Shown: positions 21,206 through 34,071, counted from the first letter of the stretch. The stretch: DNA of 64,000 nucleotides from Caenorhabditis elegans (GCF_000002985.6 NC_003282.8:7750001-7814000); one strand, 5' to 3'. Translations and numbers: made by a program. The notes: generated from the sequence alone by a model not told the origin.

Positions 21206-24200
21206 TTACTGATGATCGAAACGAGCTCTCTTTTGCTGACCACCGTGTTGTTGGTAGATGAATCCAGAGTTATTCGGATAATTTGTTCTGACTGGAATTT
21301 TTTGCTGATCCTGCAGCCATCTAACTTGAGTAGCCGGGCCATATCCCTGCAAATAATTGAATTACTATAAAAATTAATTATTTTAAAATTTTCAACTGTG
21401 GGATTTTTTCTGAAGTTGTTAACTAAAAAACAAATGTTAAATCTTGAATATCACAATTCGTGTATCATTATTATCAGAATTTATGAAGCACAAATAATTT
21501 GTAAAAAACTATTCAAAAAATTTGGTTGGAATTCTTTTTATATTTACTAAATATTTTAACTTTTTTCTTTCGAGAAAATGAACTAAACCTAATGATTGCC
21601 TAGGAACAACTAGTATTCATAAAACTTTGATGATTCTAGATATTCAGCAGTGATGTTTTTGTCACTTCTACCTTTAAATGGTAAAGTGAAAAACCACGGT
21701 GGTTTTTGTTCAAGATTTTTACAAAACAAAACTGTACCTTTTCATTTCTTGCAGCAATTCGGAAAATGATAGCTGGTTTGTTGGTCTGATCAACAAAAGC
21801 CGTTCCCAGGTTTGATTGTAGAACCTGGCAGTCAGCTTGCGGTCCACAGTAAACTCTCATAAAAGCGAGTTGACTATCAGCCGAATTTGCAGATTGATTC
21901 TTAACGGCCAAGTAAACGCTGTACTCAATTATCTTTCCAGAAATATTCGTGTTTGATGGAGGCTCCCAGGTGAGTTGTGCGCCTTCGTGTGACTTGGTAA
22001 TTCGAATCGATGATGGAGCACTTGGATATCCCGGGACGCATGTCTGAAAAATCAGTATAATTGTAGTTTTGTACTTTAAGAGAATATGCATTTGGAAAGA
22101 ACCGTGTTGGATTTTAAGTAGAGCGTAATCATTCGTTTCGAGATGTATTTAAATTTTTCAGTTTTTCAGATACAAACCTTGCACGATGCAGTCTCACTCC
22201 ATGCTCCTTTTCCTAAGCCATTGATTGCTGAAACACGGAATCGGTAAGATTGCCCATTGATCAGTGGAATTTTGTCCTCAGTAGTGAATACAGAATCGTT
22301 GACACATTTAAAGGCATTATGATCAATCAAATCATTCAGTTGCTTTTCGAGGGATTGCTGTCGATCATTGAAGTAATGAGTGACGTTGATTGTTGCTTTA
22401 TCTATGATTCCAACATCAAACCATGGCAAATCATCATCACCATTCTCTTCTTTCATCTCATCTGTTTCTCCAGCGTCTGAAGGTTTTTGATCTTTTTCAG
22501 AGTCTTCCTCCAATCCAGATTCATCAGTTTTTTTCTGCTCACACGTACTCGAGTCTGCACTCTGAGCATCATTTGATCTTTTTGGAGAGGCAGTCTCATT
22601 CTTTTCAGTGTCTTCAAATAAATCTTGTGGCAATCCGCCTTCGTCAGTGGCTGGTTTTGGATCCGCCGGTGCTGTGTAAGTTGTTCCCTGAGTTGAGATT
22701 ATCGAAGGGGCTGTTCCTTGTGGTTTCTTTGGAGACTGTTCTGTTTCTTTTTGTGATGGAGGAACAATGGATGGTTGCTTGCGAGGAGATGTTGTGGCAC
22801 GTTTAATCGGCGATACAGACTGCTCTTTAGCATCTCCGAATCCAATTTGTAAGAAATATCCTGACGCTCCTTGAACTATTGGCCATGATATCTTGAATAA
22901 ACGAATAATTATGTGATTTACTAGCGTTTTTTATAAAAAATATTACCTCAAGAGAATTGAATCCTGCACGTCCAAGTTGAACTTTTCCTGGTTGTTCAGG
23001 TAAAATAGTATCCAGAAGCCACATGTCACGACAACAGACTTGGTTACTCCAAGCCTTCCGATATCCATCTCTGCCCGACCAAATATACATACGATCTCCC
23101 ACTGCAGCAGCACAGTGTCCAGCTCTACCACGTGGAATAGTATCTTCATCGGAACAGTAGAGATGAAGTGGAACCCAGCGGTCTTCAGTAATATTCCAAC
23201 ATCCGAGAGAGCTCGTACACTTCCACTCTTTCTCAGTTTGTTGCTCAGTACTTGCGTGCTCAAGAAGTGGAACCCATCCTCCATATACAAACATTTTGTC
23301 TCCAATCAATACAGAACTATGAAGAGATCTCGGCATTGGAGGAATGCCAGTACGTGGATCATCAAACTTTATTTCAGTCCAATGGAGAGTGTTCAGATTC
23401 AAGTACCAAAGATCTCCGAGTCTTACACCATTCATTCCGCCATATACAACCATTCGAGAAATTGAATCCTTTTCGTAAATGACTGCAGTGTGTGATTCTC
23501 TTGAAATTGGTCCGGGTCCAGTGGCGTTCAGTTTTTCCCAAATTAAATGTTGAGGTCCAGAAAGGTTGATAACATATAGATCATCCAAGTAGTGTGGAAC
23601 ATTTCTTTTGGGATCATTCAGATCATTCGATAAACCACCAAAAACATAGGCTTTTTGTGATTTTTGAGAAACGACGAAGCTATGTCCAATACGTGGGCAT
23701 GGTAAATGGCCGTTTGAGTGGACTCTTGGATTCAATCGACGCCATTCCCAACGTGTTGACTGTAGTTCGTATAAATCATTGGTGTACTTCCCGTATTCAG
23801 TCATTCCACCGAATCTATAAATCTTATTGCCTAGGGAAATAGCACCAAAAGCTGCTGCTGGAGTTGGAACATCTCCACAACATTGCGGTGCGGTCCATTC
23901 ACGCTTTTCTGTAAGTTATTTTAATTTTTCAAATTTATCGAGAGCAAGCTTACGTGTATTGTACGCATGAAGTTCATCTATCATTCCTTCGTTTCCACCT
24001 CCAAAAATCACAATCAATTCTTTTAAAACAACCGCTCGATGTCCATGTCTCGGTCTTAAAATAATCAAATTAAAACGAGCATGAATTCGTCATTTAAAAC
24101 TTCGGATTGGGTCCCGTAGATTGTTGTACAATACGCCATCGAACGACATTTTTCTCCTGTTCCTCCGATCGGGATTCCTAAAATCAATATTAAATAAATG

Positions 24201-24270
24201 CATAACGAATCAAAATACTTACGTCTCCACGAGAATAATTTGTTGCCTCTAAACCGACATCTTCGTCCAT
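21206..24270 (-). CDS. hcf-1: Host cell factor 1 homologue
   Basis: ATG at 24270 ([13 protein letters not shown]). The N-terminal ~370 residues are six kelch repeats, with visible blades such as [46 protein letters not shown] and [10 protein letters not shown]. An acidic Ser/Pro-rich linker follows ([14 protein letters not shown]). Then come the paired fibronectin type III regions ([19 protein letters not shown] and [20 protein letters not shown]), and a basic tail ([10 protein letters not shown]) that looks like a nuclear localisation signal. It lacks the long central region with the proteolytic repeats of mammalian HCF-1. HCF-1 is a nuclear scaffold for histone-modifying complexes; in C. 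elegans it restrains the longevity factor DAF-16. Divergent from the WDR82 gene with 270 bp between ATGs. Confidence 0.95.
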
Positions 24271-24540
24271 TTTATCTTAAATTTATGAAATTTATTATTT
24301 TCAAAAGATCAAGCGTATAGAAATTACAAAATTTCAATAAAAAGCTTTTCAAGGAAAGAAAATATGAACATGGCGCGTTTCGTCTCTGTCTATGTAGCAT
24401 TTCACTTCTCAATAGAGCGCGTTTGCAGTCAATATTTTCGAACAAAAATTTTACGCTCTTCTTTTTTCGTTTGAAAGTTATTTTGTTAATTCCGGGTTTG
24501 CAACTTCAATTTCAGTCGATATTTAGATTGAAAATCAAAA
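24271..24540. promoter_or_regulatory. Bidirectional promoter of hcf-1 and swd-2.2
   Basis: Only 270 bp separate the two ATGs. At 24410-24428 is a GC-rich island in AT-rich DNA, CAATAGAGCGCGTTTGCAG. A close relative occurs at 35859-35877 upstream of the FAM98 gene, in the same orientation relative to the leftward gene. A GGCGCG-containing stretch near 24372 adds to the GC peak. No TATA box is evident. Confidence 0.6.
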
Positions 24541-25787
24541 ATGACTATGAAAGAAGTGGAAATAACAGCTGAATCTCTAGCTAAATTGACTCCAGCGAAG
24601 GTATGTTTGCCAAACGCGAGTTTTTGCATTGCCAAAAAATCACATTTTCTTTTCCAGCAACCAAATGACACAACAACAAGAGTCAATAGTCTTTCATATG
24701 GCTTAAAAGGAGATCACATGATTATGTCGACAGATGATGATTCTATGTTTCTGTACGATATGAACACCGGCTTACGCTCTCGCAGTGTTAACAGTAAAAA
24801 GTATGGATGCTCACATGTGAAGTTCGCATCAGATTCGATGTGCGCTCTTCACGGTTCAACAAAAGTTGACAGTAAGTTTTTTAAATTGAATTAACTTTTC
24901 TAAATATTTTCTAATTTCACTTTCAGACACTATCAGATATCTATCACTCACCGACAATAAATATATCCGCTATTTTCAAGGCCATGACAAGCTGTGAGTG
25001 AATAATTTCAGCAAATCTATATTTAAATTTAAATTTTTACAGCGTTACTGGAATAAACGTTTCACCAATGGACGATATGTTTCTCTCAGTTGCCGAAGAC
25101 AAAACCATTCGACTTTGGGATCTGAAAACTCATAATTGCATTGGATTAATGAATCTTTCGGCAACTCCTATAGCAACATTTGATCCAGAAGGACTTCTTT
25201 TTGCAGCAGGGCTTGACAATAACATTATCAAACTTTATGATTTACGATCTTTCGACAAAGGTCCATTTTCTAGTTTTGGTCCTTTGGAAAACGAAGACAA
25301 CGTGGAATGGACTGCAATGCGATTCTCGCCATGTGGAAAATATATAATGATTTGTACAAATTCATCACAGTTATTGTGAGTTATTACAAGAAATTTAGAG
25401 ATTATTCGCGAACTATTTATTTTAGACTTGTGGATGCATTCACGGGACTTATAAAGTTCACACTGGAGGAGCATCAAAACGCACAAAAAATTCCACTGAT
25501 GGCCTCATTCACACCTGAATCTTCTCATATTATGGTGGGAAGCTCCGATGGTTACATCTACTTCTATGACGTCGAAACTGGAGAAATTGCTCTGAAAACA
25601 TTAGCTCCAAACAATCAGACATGCCATATTGCTGAATTCAGCCCACAGCATTTCGTTGCTGCAACCGCTGATACAAAATTAGTTAGTTGAATTAGAACTA
25701 CGGTCCTAAGTTTGTTTTCATAATCTTTAATTTTAGACTCTCTGGTGTGCCTCCGATGAACTAAAAGCACAAGCACAACAATCGTAA
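24541..25787 (+). CDS. swd-2.2: WDR82/Swd2 WD40 protein (COMPASS subunit)
   Basis: Five exons: 24541-24600 and 24658-24871, an exon from about 24928 ([21 protein letters not shown]), 25043-25375, and 25426-25680 with a final short exon 25737-25787. About 320 residues of WD40 repeats, including [50 protein letters not shown] and [14 protein letters not shown], which are Swd2/WDR82 family signatures. WDR82 recruits the Set1 H3K4 methyltransferase to Pol II phosphorylated on CTD Ser5 and also acts in PNUTS-PP1 termination complexes. It is head-to-head with hcf-1 and in tandem with a paralogue 237 bp downstream. The 2.2/2.1 assignment rests on remembered cosmid numbering. Confidence 0.88.
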
Positions 25788-26024
25788 TCACTTGGATCTC
25801 AAGAAAATCTCTTTTTAACTATCTCATTACCTTATAAAAGGTGCCAAACTAAAATCATTCAATATTTTATTTATTGCTTTTTTATGAAACTGGTTCATTT
25901 TTCTTTGGATGTCTGTTAATGAATTTCATTAAAAAAAAGTTTTTTTCTGCTTTTAATACTAGTTTTTTCTCACTATTCGAATATTGTTACAATCAAATTA
26001 AACCGAAAAGTAACTTCAATTCAG

Positions 26025-27872
26025 ATGTACAATGATGAAGAGCTTATAACAGTTCAACCAGAAGCTTTTAAAGCATTAACACCTTCGAAGGTAAAATTCG
26101 ACGAAAAAAAGTTTATATGTTAATAAATTTCTTCAGAAATTCAACGAAACATCAAATAAACTTCTCGATTTAGCATATTCAGACGATGGAAATAATTTGA
26201 TTGTGTCTGCAGAAGATGTTGTACTTGTTTATGATCTTCGAGATGGATCTAAAGGAAAATCAGTGAGATATTTTATATTTTAATCGTATTAAATTATAAA
26301 TATCACAGATAGAGTGTAAGAAATATGGAGTCAATTGTTTGGAATACTTGGACACAGTTAAATGTGTTCACAGTGGTCCAAATGACACGACAATTCGATT
26401 ACTTCATCTACAAAAGAAATCATATGTCCGTTATTTTGATGGCCACCGTATGCCGGTTAATTTTATACGAACAAATCCGAAAGACCGTGAAAAGTTTTTG
26501 TCAAGTTCTGTGGATGGAGAAATACGAATGTTTGATACGAGAACTTTTGAGAACTATGTAAGTTAATTGTGGAGTGGAAGTGAATGGGGATTTTGCTTCA
26601 AAATATCTCAAATAGTCTCAAATTCAGAAATACCACTAAAGAAAAACGAAAAAAATCGCGAAAGAATCATTTTGGAGGAAAATAAAAAGGAGGATTAGCT
26701 AAAATTGAAAAATCGCGTTTTTAAAAGTTGGATTTATGTATCACTCTATCTCGATTTTTTCCGCTTTCTTTTACGGTATTTTTGGTTTTTTGGATTTCCT
26801 AACAGCAAAATATTTTGCTAAAATTTCCATTTAATCCAACTCAATATTTAAAAAAAACTATTTTTTGCAGTAAAAAATTCAATATATAAATAATCAATTA
26901 TTTATTTCCAGGGATGCCTTCTAGCTGGACACACTCCTCTAATTGCTTTTGATCCTGATGGAATTCTATTCGCTGTTGCAACAAAATCGGACACAATCAA
27001 ACTATTTGACATGAGATCATTCGACTTGGGTCCATTCCAATCATTTATCATTACTAAAACTGATAATGATGAATGGTCGGATATCGAGTTTTCTCCATGT
27101 GGGAAATTTATTTTAATTTCCACGACAGCTGGAAGTGTTAAATGGATTGATGCTTTCGATGGAACACTGATTCACAGCTTTTCCCAACACAAAAATCCAA
27201 ATGTCAGTTTTTTTTGATAAGCGAAAATTAAATGTTACTCAGTAGCGAAGTTTTGCGATTTTGAGCGAAAATGCGGGTTATATCTCTCGAAGGCATTTTT
27301 TTTTGTGAAACTTTAGTGAAAAATATCAAGAGTAAAATAAATACCTCAAAATCTAGATGAAAAAAAAAACAAAATGTGAAAAAGAAAAAAAAATTCAATT
27401 AAGGAGAGTTGGGTTACTGTAATCAGGACTGAATCCAATTTTTTTTTCGAAAACGAAAACGAAAATAGTTTTTTCGCCAACAATACGATTTTACAAAAAG
27501 ACGAAAAACATCAAGTTATGTCAATTATAAACGTTTCTTTAAACATTTTGAGCAAATATGAATTTCGAATGTTATTTTCTATAAAAAACTTGAAAAATTA
27601 TAATTTTTTAAACAAAATTATCTTTTCTATTTCAGAAAATCCCACTTCGAGCATCGGTCTCCACTGATTCTGGATTCGTAATGGTAGGAAGCGCAGACCG
27701 AAACGTTTATATCTATTCAACAGAAACGGGTGGAGTGACTTGCAAGCTTCCAACTCCTTATCCTGAACCGTCACATGTAGTTGCTTTCAATCAGAAACAA
27801 TTCCTGATGACATCTTTAGGACGAGAAGTTATATTATGGGCACCCAGTGAAGAATACACTCAGAATCTTTAA
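26025..27872 (+). CDS. swd-2.1: Second WDR82/Swd2 paralogue
   Basis: ATG at 26025 directly follows TTCAATTCAG, a likely trans-splice acceptor. Exons near 26025-26090, 26138-26261, 26310-26561, 26912-27202 and 27636-27872 give about 320 residues. Family landmarks match its neighbour: IRLLHLQKKSYVRYFDGH, SSVDGEIRMFDTRTFENY, TIKLFDMRSFDLGPFQSF, EFSPCGKFILIST. It is more diverged, with larger introns (350-430 bp). The gap to swd-2.2 (237 bp) and the acceptor next to the ATG fit a downstream operon gene. Expected role as for WDR82; redundancy or specialisation is an inference. Confidence 0.86.
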
Positions 27873-28020
27873 ACAAAAAGATGCAAATAGCACATTTCAA
27901 ATCATTCCCCATTGATCTCGATTCAACATTTTAAAATTACGATATTTATAATTTTTACTCACAAAAACAACAATATGAATGTAACAACAAGTTGAGATTC
28001 GAAATGAAGAAAGTTCAATA

Positions 28021-28963
28021 TCAGAAAGAATATCTTGATGACACCATTGCTGCTTCTTCTGGAACCATATAATCCAAGATTTCAGTAATAGTTGATTTCT
28101 GCTCTTCGGACATAAATGCGATTAAAAGATCAAAACGACTGAGTTCACTGATGATCATCATTCGTGCGGCGAGATGGGGAATCGTGCGACCAGTTTTCAG
28201 ATGAAAGTTGAGTGCCTTGAAGATTTGAACAGCATATACATCGTCTAGGAGTTCATCGAATAATTCTGAATATTTATCCATGCTGATATTCTGAAACAAA
28301 TTTCGATTAATTCTGAAACGTCACAGATTTCCAACTTACTAAGAAATATTCTGCAAGAGGAAGCAAACTTTGGGCTCTTTTCAACATATTCACAGCTCCA
28401 ACAAAATCTTGATAGTCCTTTGGGTGTGGTGGAAGCTTTGTTATATACTTTGGAACAATATTATCATTCTCTGGTTCTTCAGCGACAATGATCTCCTCGA
28501 TCTTCTCAATATTGTACGTAAAGTCGATTTTTGTGAATTTTTCATCTGATTGTAGATATTCGTCTCTTTCGATTGACGGAAGATCAATAACTTGCACATT
28601 TTTCTTTCCTTTCAGATCATTTGCTTGTCTCTCCATATTTGGATCATTCGAATATTTGAAACAAGTTTTCATATCTCTTTCAGCCAATTCATACAATTCC
28701 AGTGCTTTGAAGGCTTGAGCTCTTCTGTAGTAAGCTTTTGCTGCAGTTGAATCCAAATTTAGTGCAGCAGTACAATCGATTTGGGCAAGTAGAGGAAGAT
28801 CTGCGTTGAGCCCAGCTTGAGCTCGATTACTGAATACAATTGGATCAGGCCAATGTTCAAGACTTTTCGAATAGATTGTCATAGCCTTATGATACTTTTT
28901 CTTCTTAAAAGCTTCGTTTCCCTGCTCTTTCAGACGTTGTGCAATTTTTTTTTCTTCGTCCAT
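28021..28963 (-). CDS. RPAP3-like TPR cochaperone (R2TP complex)
   Basis: Two exons (28963-28338 and 28289-28021), about 300 residues. ATG at 28963 ([19 protein letters not shown]) is chosen because a TTTCAG acceptor lies 2 bp upstream. Residues ~8-115 form a three-repeat TPR clamp ([60 protein letters not shown]) of the HSP90/HSP70 EEVD-binding kind. The C-terminal ~110 residues ([18 protein letters not shown] onward) resemble the RPAP3 C-terminal domain that binds RUVBL ATPases. It has one TPR domain rather than the two in human RPAP3, nearer to the short yeast Tah1/fly type. Function inferred: assembly of Pol II, snoRNPs and PIKKs. Convergent with swd-2.1, with 148 bp between stops. Confidence 0.8.
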
Positions 28964-29551
28964 TTCTGAAACGAAATATTTTATTTCAAAATAAGGTAAT
29001 TCACAAGTAAGCTCTATCTCCAAGAATACTTTTTATTCATTCAAGACACGAAAAAACCTTTTACAAGTACAGTAACCCATTCATCAGTATTCTGAAATCT
29101 TATTAGATTTTTTGGGGTTTTTCGAATAAAAAAACAAAATTTAAAAATTTAAAGAAGAGAAAAAACAATTTTCTTGTTGGTTTTTTGGGTTTTAAAACAA
29201 TTAATTTCTTGTGTTTTGGGGTCAGCCCTAGCGCAGCCTTTATTTGAAAATTGTTTTCCGTGGTGAGAGCAGAAAGCGTTTTTTTTTTAAATAAAAGCAA
29301 CATTTCACAATTTGGTAACAACAAATAACAATGCGATGGAATTATCTACCAACTTGGGTAAAAACAGATATTAAAAAAAAAAAGCAAGCATTTTATTTAC
29401 AAGAATACCCGCAACGGTATTAAGTGTTAGTTTTTATTTAAAAAAATTTCAAGATTAAGTTTAAAAATCCAATCTATCACAAGAAAAAAGCATCTGGATA
29501 AGAAATAGACATTCACAAAAATCGAAAAAGGCAATAAATATATTTGAACAA
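28964..29551. other. Intergenic region, no gene seen
   Basis: About 590 bp between the 3' end of sec-10 and the RPAP3-like ATG. It is A/T homopolymer-rich (near 29280 and 29373). An open frame on the minus strand at 29103-29324 is Lys/Phe-rich low-complexity and not credible as a gene. Confidence 0.5.
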
Positions 29552-32499
29552 CTAAATTTGGAAATTTTTAATAGATCGGAAATCGGTTCGAAGTCGAACA
29601 AAATCATGAATCAATTGTCTATCAACATTTTCGAGCAACGAGGAGTGAGCTGTTTCATTAACTTGATCGGGAAGAACGGCGAGCAAATTGGTAAGAGCTT
29701 GAAGACTTTCCCATTGTGTCAGTGCATTTTGAACTCTCCATTTTGATACAAGAGTTCGAAGTTCTCCAACATCACAAAGAAGAAGTACAGCACCAGTAGA
29801 ATTATATGTGAACTGTTGAATATGTGTAAGCATGAATTTGAATAGCCGAGTTGCAAGATCAGATTGAAGTGCTTCCAAATTTTCGCCATCACATCCCAAC
29901 TCCATTGCAGCAACTTGGTTTGCAAGAAAACGAGATGCCAATTGACATTGTGGGGATACTCGAATATCAATTTGCTGAGAATCCGGACGGAAATCAGTTT
30001 TCTTTTGTTCGCTGAACAAGAATTTCACGTATCCTACGATTGAATTCAATTGCCGTTCCAATCCTAAACTCATTTTTGATTCCAAAGAACGCAGAGATTG
30101 TTGCCATTTCTTGGCAACAGATGGTTCGACAATTGTTTCTCTGAAATAAAATATATTTATTTGTTTTCTAATAAAAATTAAGCTCACTTGATAATAGGGA
30201 AAATGGGATCTTCAAATTGTTTAATCATAAGTAAAATGACACTGGTACATTTTGCAACAACCGAGAAAAAGTAGGCAGGTGGTTCAGTTTTTGATTCTGC
30301 AAGAGAAATTCCAGCCAAGCCTGTCTCCACAGCATAATCCAAATGTTCTCCGTAAAGATATTTTAATAGAACGTCTACGATATTTTCCACGTGTCTTGGC
30401 AGCTCTTCTTTGTCACATAACTGCAAAAAAGTTGAAATTTCGAATTTATTTTTGCAAAAATGCTAGGTTTTTTATACGTTAAAATTTTGAAAGAAGCTTG
30501 GAAAAAAATTCCGAATATTATTTCAAAACTCTCAATTTTTAGGAAATATACTCGGAAACTTGAATATTTTTTGAATATTCCTAAAGAAAAATTAAAACAA
30601 AATAATACAGTACCCCACCGTTTTATTGGTTTCTTTTGGAAAAAAAATGGGTTTCTTGGTTTTTTTCGAACCAATACAAATTTTATTGCAAAAATGTTGA
30701 TTTTTAGTCGGAAAAAGGAAAAATTTTGAATTTTTTCGTTTTTTGGTCGAAAAATTTTTGCTGAAAGCCACAGGTGACACTGAAAATCTCGTAAAAAGCT
30801 CAAAACGTTTTTTTTTCTTGAAAACTACAGTAACCCAGCACTAATATTTGAAATTTGGAATTGTTGAAAACTACTTTGAAATATCGAAAAATTCGGCGAG
30901 GCGGGTTTCAGACTTGAATTTGTATCAGTTTTTCGTGTTTGACGATATTTTTAAACCTTTTGCAAAAGAATCAAGTACCAAGAATTTATGCAAAATGTTG
31001 CAAAAAATCTTGTTACTTCATTATTGCTTTAAAAATTTCCGTTCGACGGTCTCGTCACGTAGGAGAGTACGGTAGATTTAGGTTATAACAAGAGAGCGTT
31101 CAAACTTTTTAAAATTTTCTTTCATTTTTTGCAGTTTCAAAACATCAAAATTCGTACCTGATTTGCCCGCCCAAACGCATTTTTGGTTTCTTGAAGAATC
31201 GAAATGGCGACATCTTCAGCGACAAAAGTCTCTCCTCCATAAGTTTCCACATTCATTAATCTTGCAGCCACATCTCGTTTCAACTCGTGTAATCCACCTC
31301 CAATTTGTTTCTTTACGTGTTTTTTTGATTCATAGAATCTTTGAAGGAGATTCGAACATTGATCATTCAAATATTTCAACTCTTCCGAGCAGTACGTAGC
31401 TATGTATCTTTGGAAAATAGAGTCAGTGAGAGTTGATAAAAATGCACTGTCTGGGCTGATATGAAGTTTTTCCAATTCTTTACACATTTTCAAAGTGCTC
31501 GAATAGAGATATGCCAAATCACGGAGATAATGTTCTTGATCATCTGTATCTTTACATTCTCTAAGTCTTGCAGTTATTGTTTCTTTCATTCGTCCTGTGA
31601 AAATATTCAGAACCAATTTCTGCATAACAGTGTGTGGAGATGGAAATATTGCAGATATTCTTGGTTGTTGAGTTCGACATAATTGCAAGCAATCCGCTAG
31701 AATTTCTCCACCATCGCCACGTGGATGAATTGATTGACACAAGAAATCGACGTATCGATCGACGCAACCCGAATAACCTTTGAACTCGCTCAAAATCTTC
31801 GCAACTTCTGCCATTTTCTTCTCATCTCGTTGAGATCTGACGAATTCTTCGATTAGCAAGTCTTCGACAACTTTATATCTTTGTCCAATTCTAGCTTGAA
31901 CATTTGCAAATTTGTCCTTATTGAGTTCCTGAGAAATTGAATAAAGCTTATGCACCAGATCGGCAGATTCGAGAAGCTTATCAGGATCAGTGAAAATCAT
32001 GGAATTGAGAGGTTGATCTGAGAGGAATTCATCGAAATGTTGCATCAATTGATGAGCATCATGAGCTCGTGAACGTGGTTGATCGACGGATTCAAGTTGA
32101 TCACCAAGATGAACAACTTTTGTAGAGACTGCTTGCATTGTATGATCTAATTGTTTCATTTTATCAATTGCTTCTCCATTTTTCTCGTGAAGACGGTGAA
32201 GTTTTTGTACATAATCCTTCTTTTCCTCGTTCATTTGCTTTTCAAGAGTATTGATTTTGTTCTAAAAATTTCCACTTTTTTTTAATGCGAACAGAAAATT
32301 GAAAAATAACCTGAAACTGATCACAAAGCATCTGTAAACTGCCAATTTCTTCCTCGAATCGCATTTTCAAAGAAACCGGATCGTTTATAGTCTGAGCACT
32401 TCCGGTCATTCTCCATGCCAGTTTTTCAACAAGATCAATTGCGTCGAACGGTTCCTGTTCTAGATCCTGTACATATGTCACATATTGTCCACCACTCAT
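29552..32499 (-). CDS. sec-10: Exocyst subunit Sec10
   Basis: Five exons, about 660 residues: 32499-32310, 32262-31155, 30423-30187 and 30139-29552, with a 730 bp intron in the middle. The Sec10 family pattern is visible: MSGGQYVTYVQDLEQEPFDA at the N-terminus, a coiled coil (EKNGEAIDKMKQLDHTMQAV), FANVQARIGQRYKVVEDLLI, then the all-helical body with AISILQETKNAFGRANQ and the C-terminal LVSKWRVQNALTQWESLQAL. Sec10 is one of eight exocyst subunits that tether secretory vesicles to the plasma membrane. It is 307 bp downstream of the TMEM65 homologue on the same strand. The large intron is AT-rich with no recognisable insert. Confidence 0.93.
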
Positions 32500-32805
32500 C
32501 TGTAATTATTTGTTCCTAAAGCATGAAAAACCACTTTTGAATATAAAATATACACGACGGCTATAAAGAACCAATTAAATAATCTATTCAAACCTTATCA
32601 GTTCTGATAGTTTTATACTAAAGAATAAAATAGAGTAAAGCACATTGAAGTTTGAGCAAATAACAGGGAATTTTTAAATGCAAATGGCATACAGGGAAAT
32701 AGAAATGATTGACTAGTATTGGCAGAGGGACAAGATTATGCAATATACAGAAACATTTAGGTATTTTGAACAAAAGTTAAATATTTACAATGAGAAATTC
32801 TAATT

Positions 32806-33843
32806 CTATTCAAGCTTAGTTGCTTTCAATTCTTTTTTCTTCTTTTTTTCATCGTCTTCGTCGTCGCTGAAGAAAAGTAATGGAAACATTCCGAGTAAGC
32901 ATCCGACTGTTAAACCAGCTGCTCTTGCAGCATTCGTTGTGAACCTGGCCTGAAATCATTTTTTTAAATTTAAAGAGTTAAAAATTCTAGAGTGTGAAAA
33001 AAGACGATTATTTTTCTCATTTTCGTTCAGTAGTTGAACATTTCTGGTAAAAAAACGTTCAAAAATTTATCGGCAATTTTCAACTTCATTATCAGATAAA
33101 ACAAATATTTTTCTAAATTCTATCACTAAATTTTATTGAAAAAAATTGAGAAAACATGCCACATTGGCACAATTTGTACCCCTGCTGCATGCAGCAGCTG
33201 CAGACTGAATTTATTCGGGCAGAAGTTCAGTGTGAATAAAATTTTTAACACTTTTTATCATTTTTTGAAAAACAATCAATAGATCCTTTTTCACCTTTCC
33301 ACTGTCCAATTGTTGAGATGTCAAAACAGGATGTTTAATTCCAACTCGTTGCACTGCAACCTCTACATAATGCGCGAGACCAACGCCAGCAATATCCGAG
33401 ATAAGATTTCCGAGTGCAGCGGCTGCCATAGTTGATATAGCTAGAACGGCCCCGAGTTTTTGATCAATATACTCGCCAGCTAGGATCATAATCATGTTGT
33501 CAAGAACACCGAATCCAATAAAAGGAATAGAATTGACTAGAAATATTCCTTTTACTTGCTCTTGAGTAAGTTCTTCTACTTTCCCATCTTCTTTCTTTGT
33601 CAAACAATCGTCTAACGCCGATTTCAACATCTGTTGTTCAATGATAGTCAGACGACTTGCAATTTCCATAGCATCATTTGGAGTTTCAATTATCAGTTTA
33701 TCAAGATGTTTGAAAGCTGCTGTAGTCGATAGACGGATACTTGTGACAGAATGGTTTGTTAGAAGCGTTCGAGAGCTCGCTCTGCCGATCATGGCAAAAG
33801 CCAGACGAGCTGGCGAGCTGATCATTTTTTTGCCTTTCGGCAA
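32806..33843 (-). CDS. TMEM65 homologue, mitochondrial inner-membrane protein
   Basis: Two exons (33843-~33288 and ~32948-32806), about 230 residues. The Arg/Ser-rich, acid-poor N-terminus (MISSPARLAFAMIGRASSRT) looks like a mitochondrial targeting sequence. The TMEM65 core follows: NSIPFIGFGVLDNMIMILAG, GLAHYVEVAVQRVGIKHPVL and the Gly-rich TM helices between them. The last exon gives TM helix AAGLTVGCLLGMFPLLFF and a charged tail (DDEDDEKKKKK). TMEM65 sits in the mitochondrial inner membrane and is linked to mitochondrial Na+/Ca2+ exchange. It lies 229 bp downstream of the FAM98 gene on the same strand, so operonic expression is likely. Confidence 0.88.
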
Positions 33844-34071
33844 GCCGTGGTCTGTAATTTAACTTATGAGAAGACCAATAAATTTAACGAATAATACATA
33901 ATTAATAACGAGTGAGAGGGATTTGACTGGAAAACAACCATTTTCAAAAAAAAGAAAAACATTCAATTTATAAACAGTTTTCATAAATTAAAACAAAAAG
34001 GAACTGTGAGCCCATTTTGAAAAAAACACCGAATGAATTGAAAAGAATAAGAAACGACAAAACATCAAATT

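Noticed and set aside
23040-23465. Plus-strand open frames opposite hcf-1 kelch repeats
   Set aside because: No start context, splice support or family resemblance; they are shadows of the kelch coding exon.
30427-31154. Open frames in the large sec-10 intron on both strands
   Set aside because: Phe/Lys-rich low-complexity from AT-rich DNA; flanking sec-10 exons continue the Sec10 fold without them.
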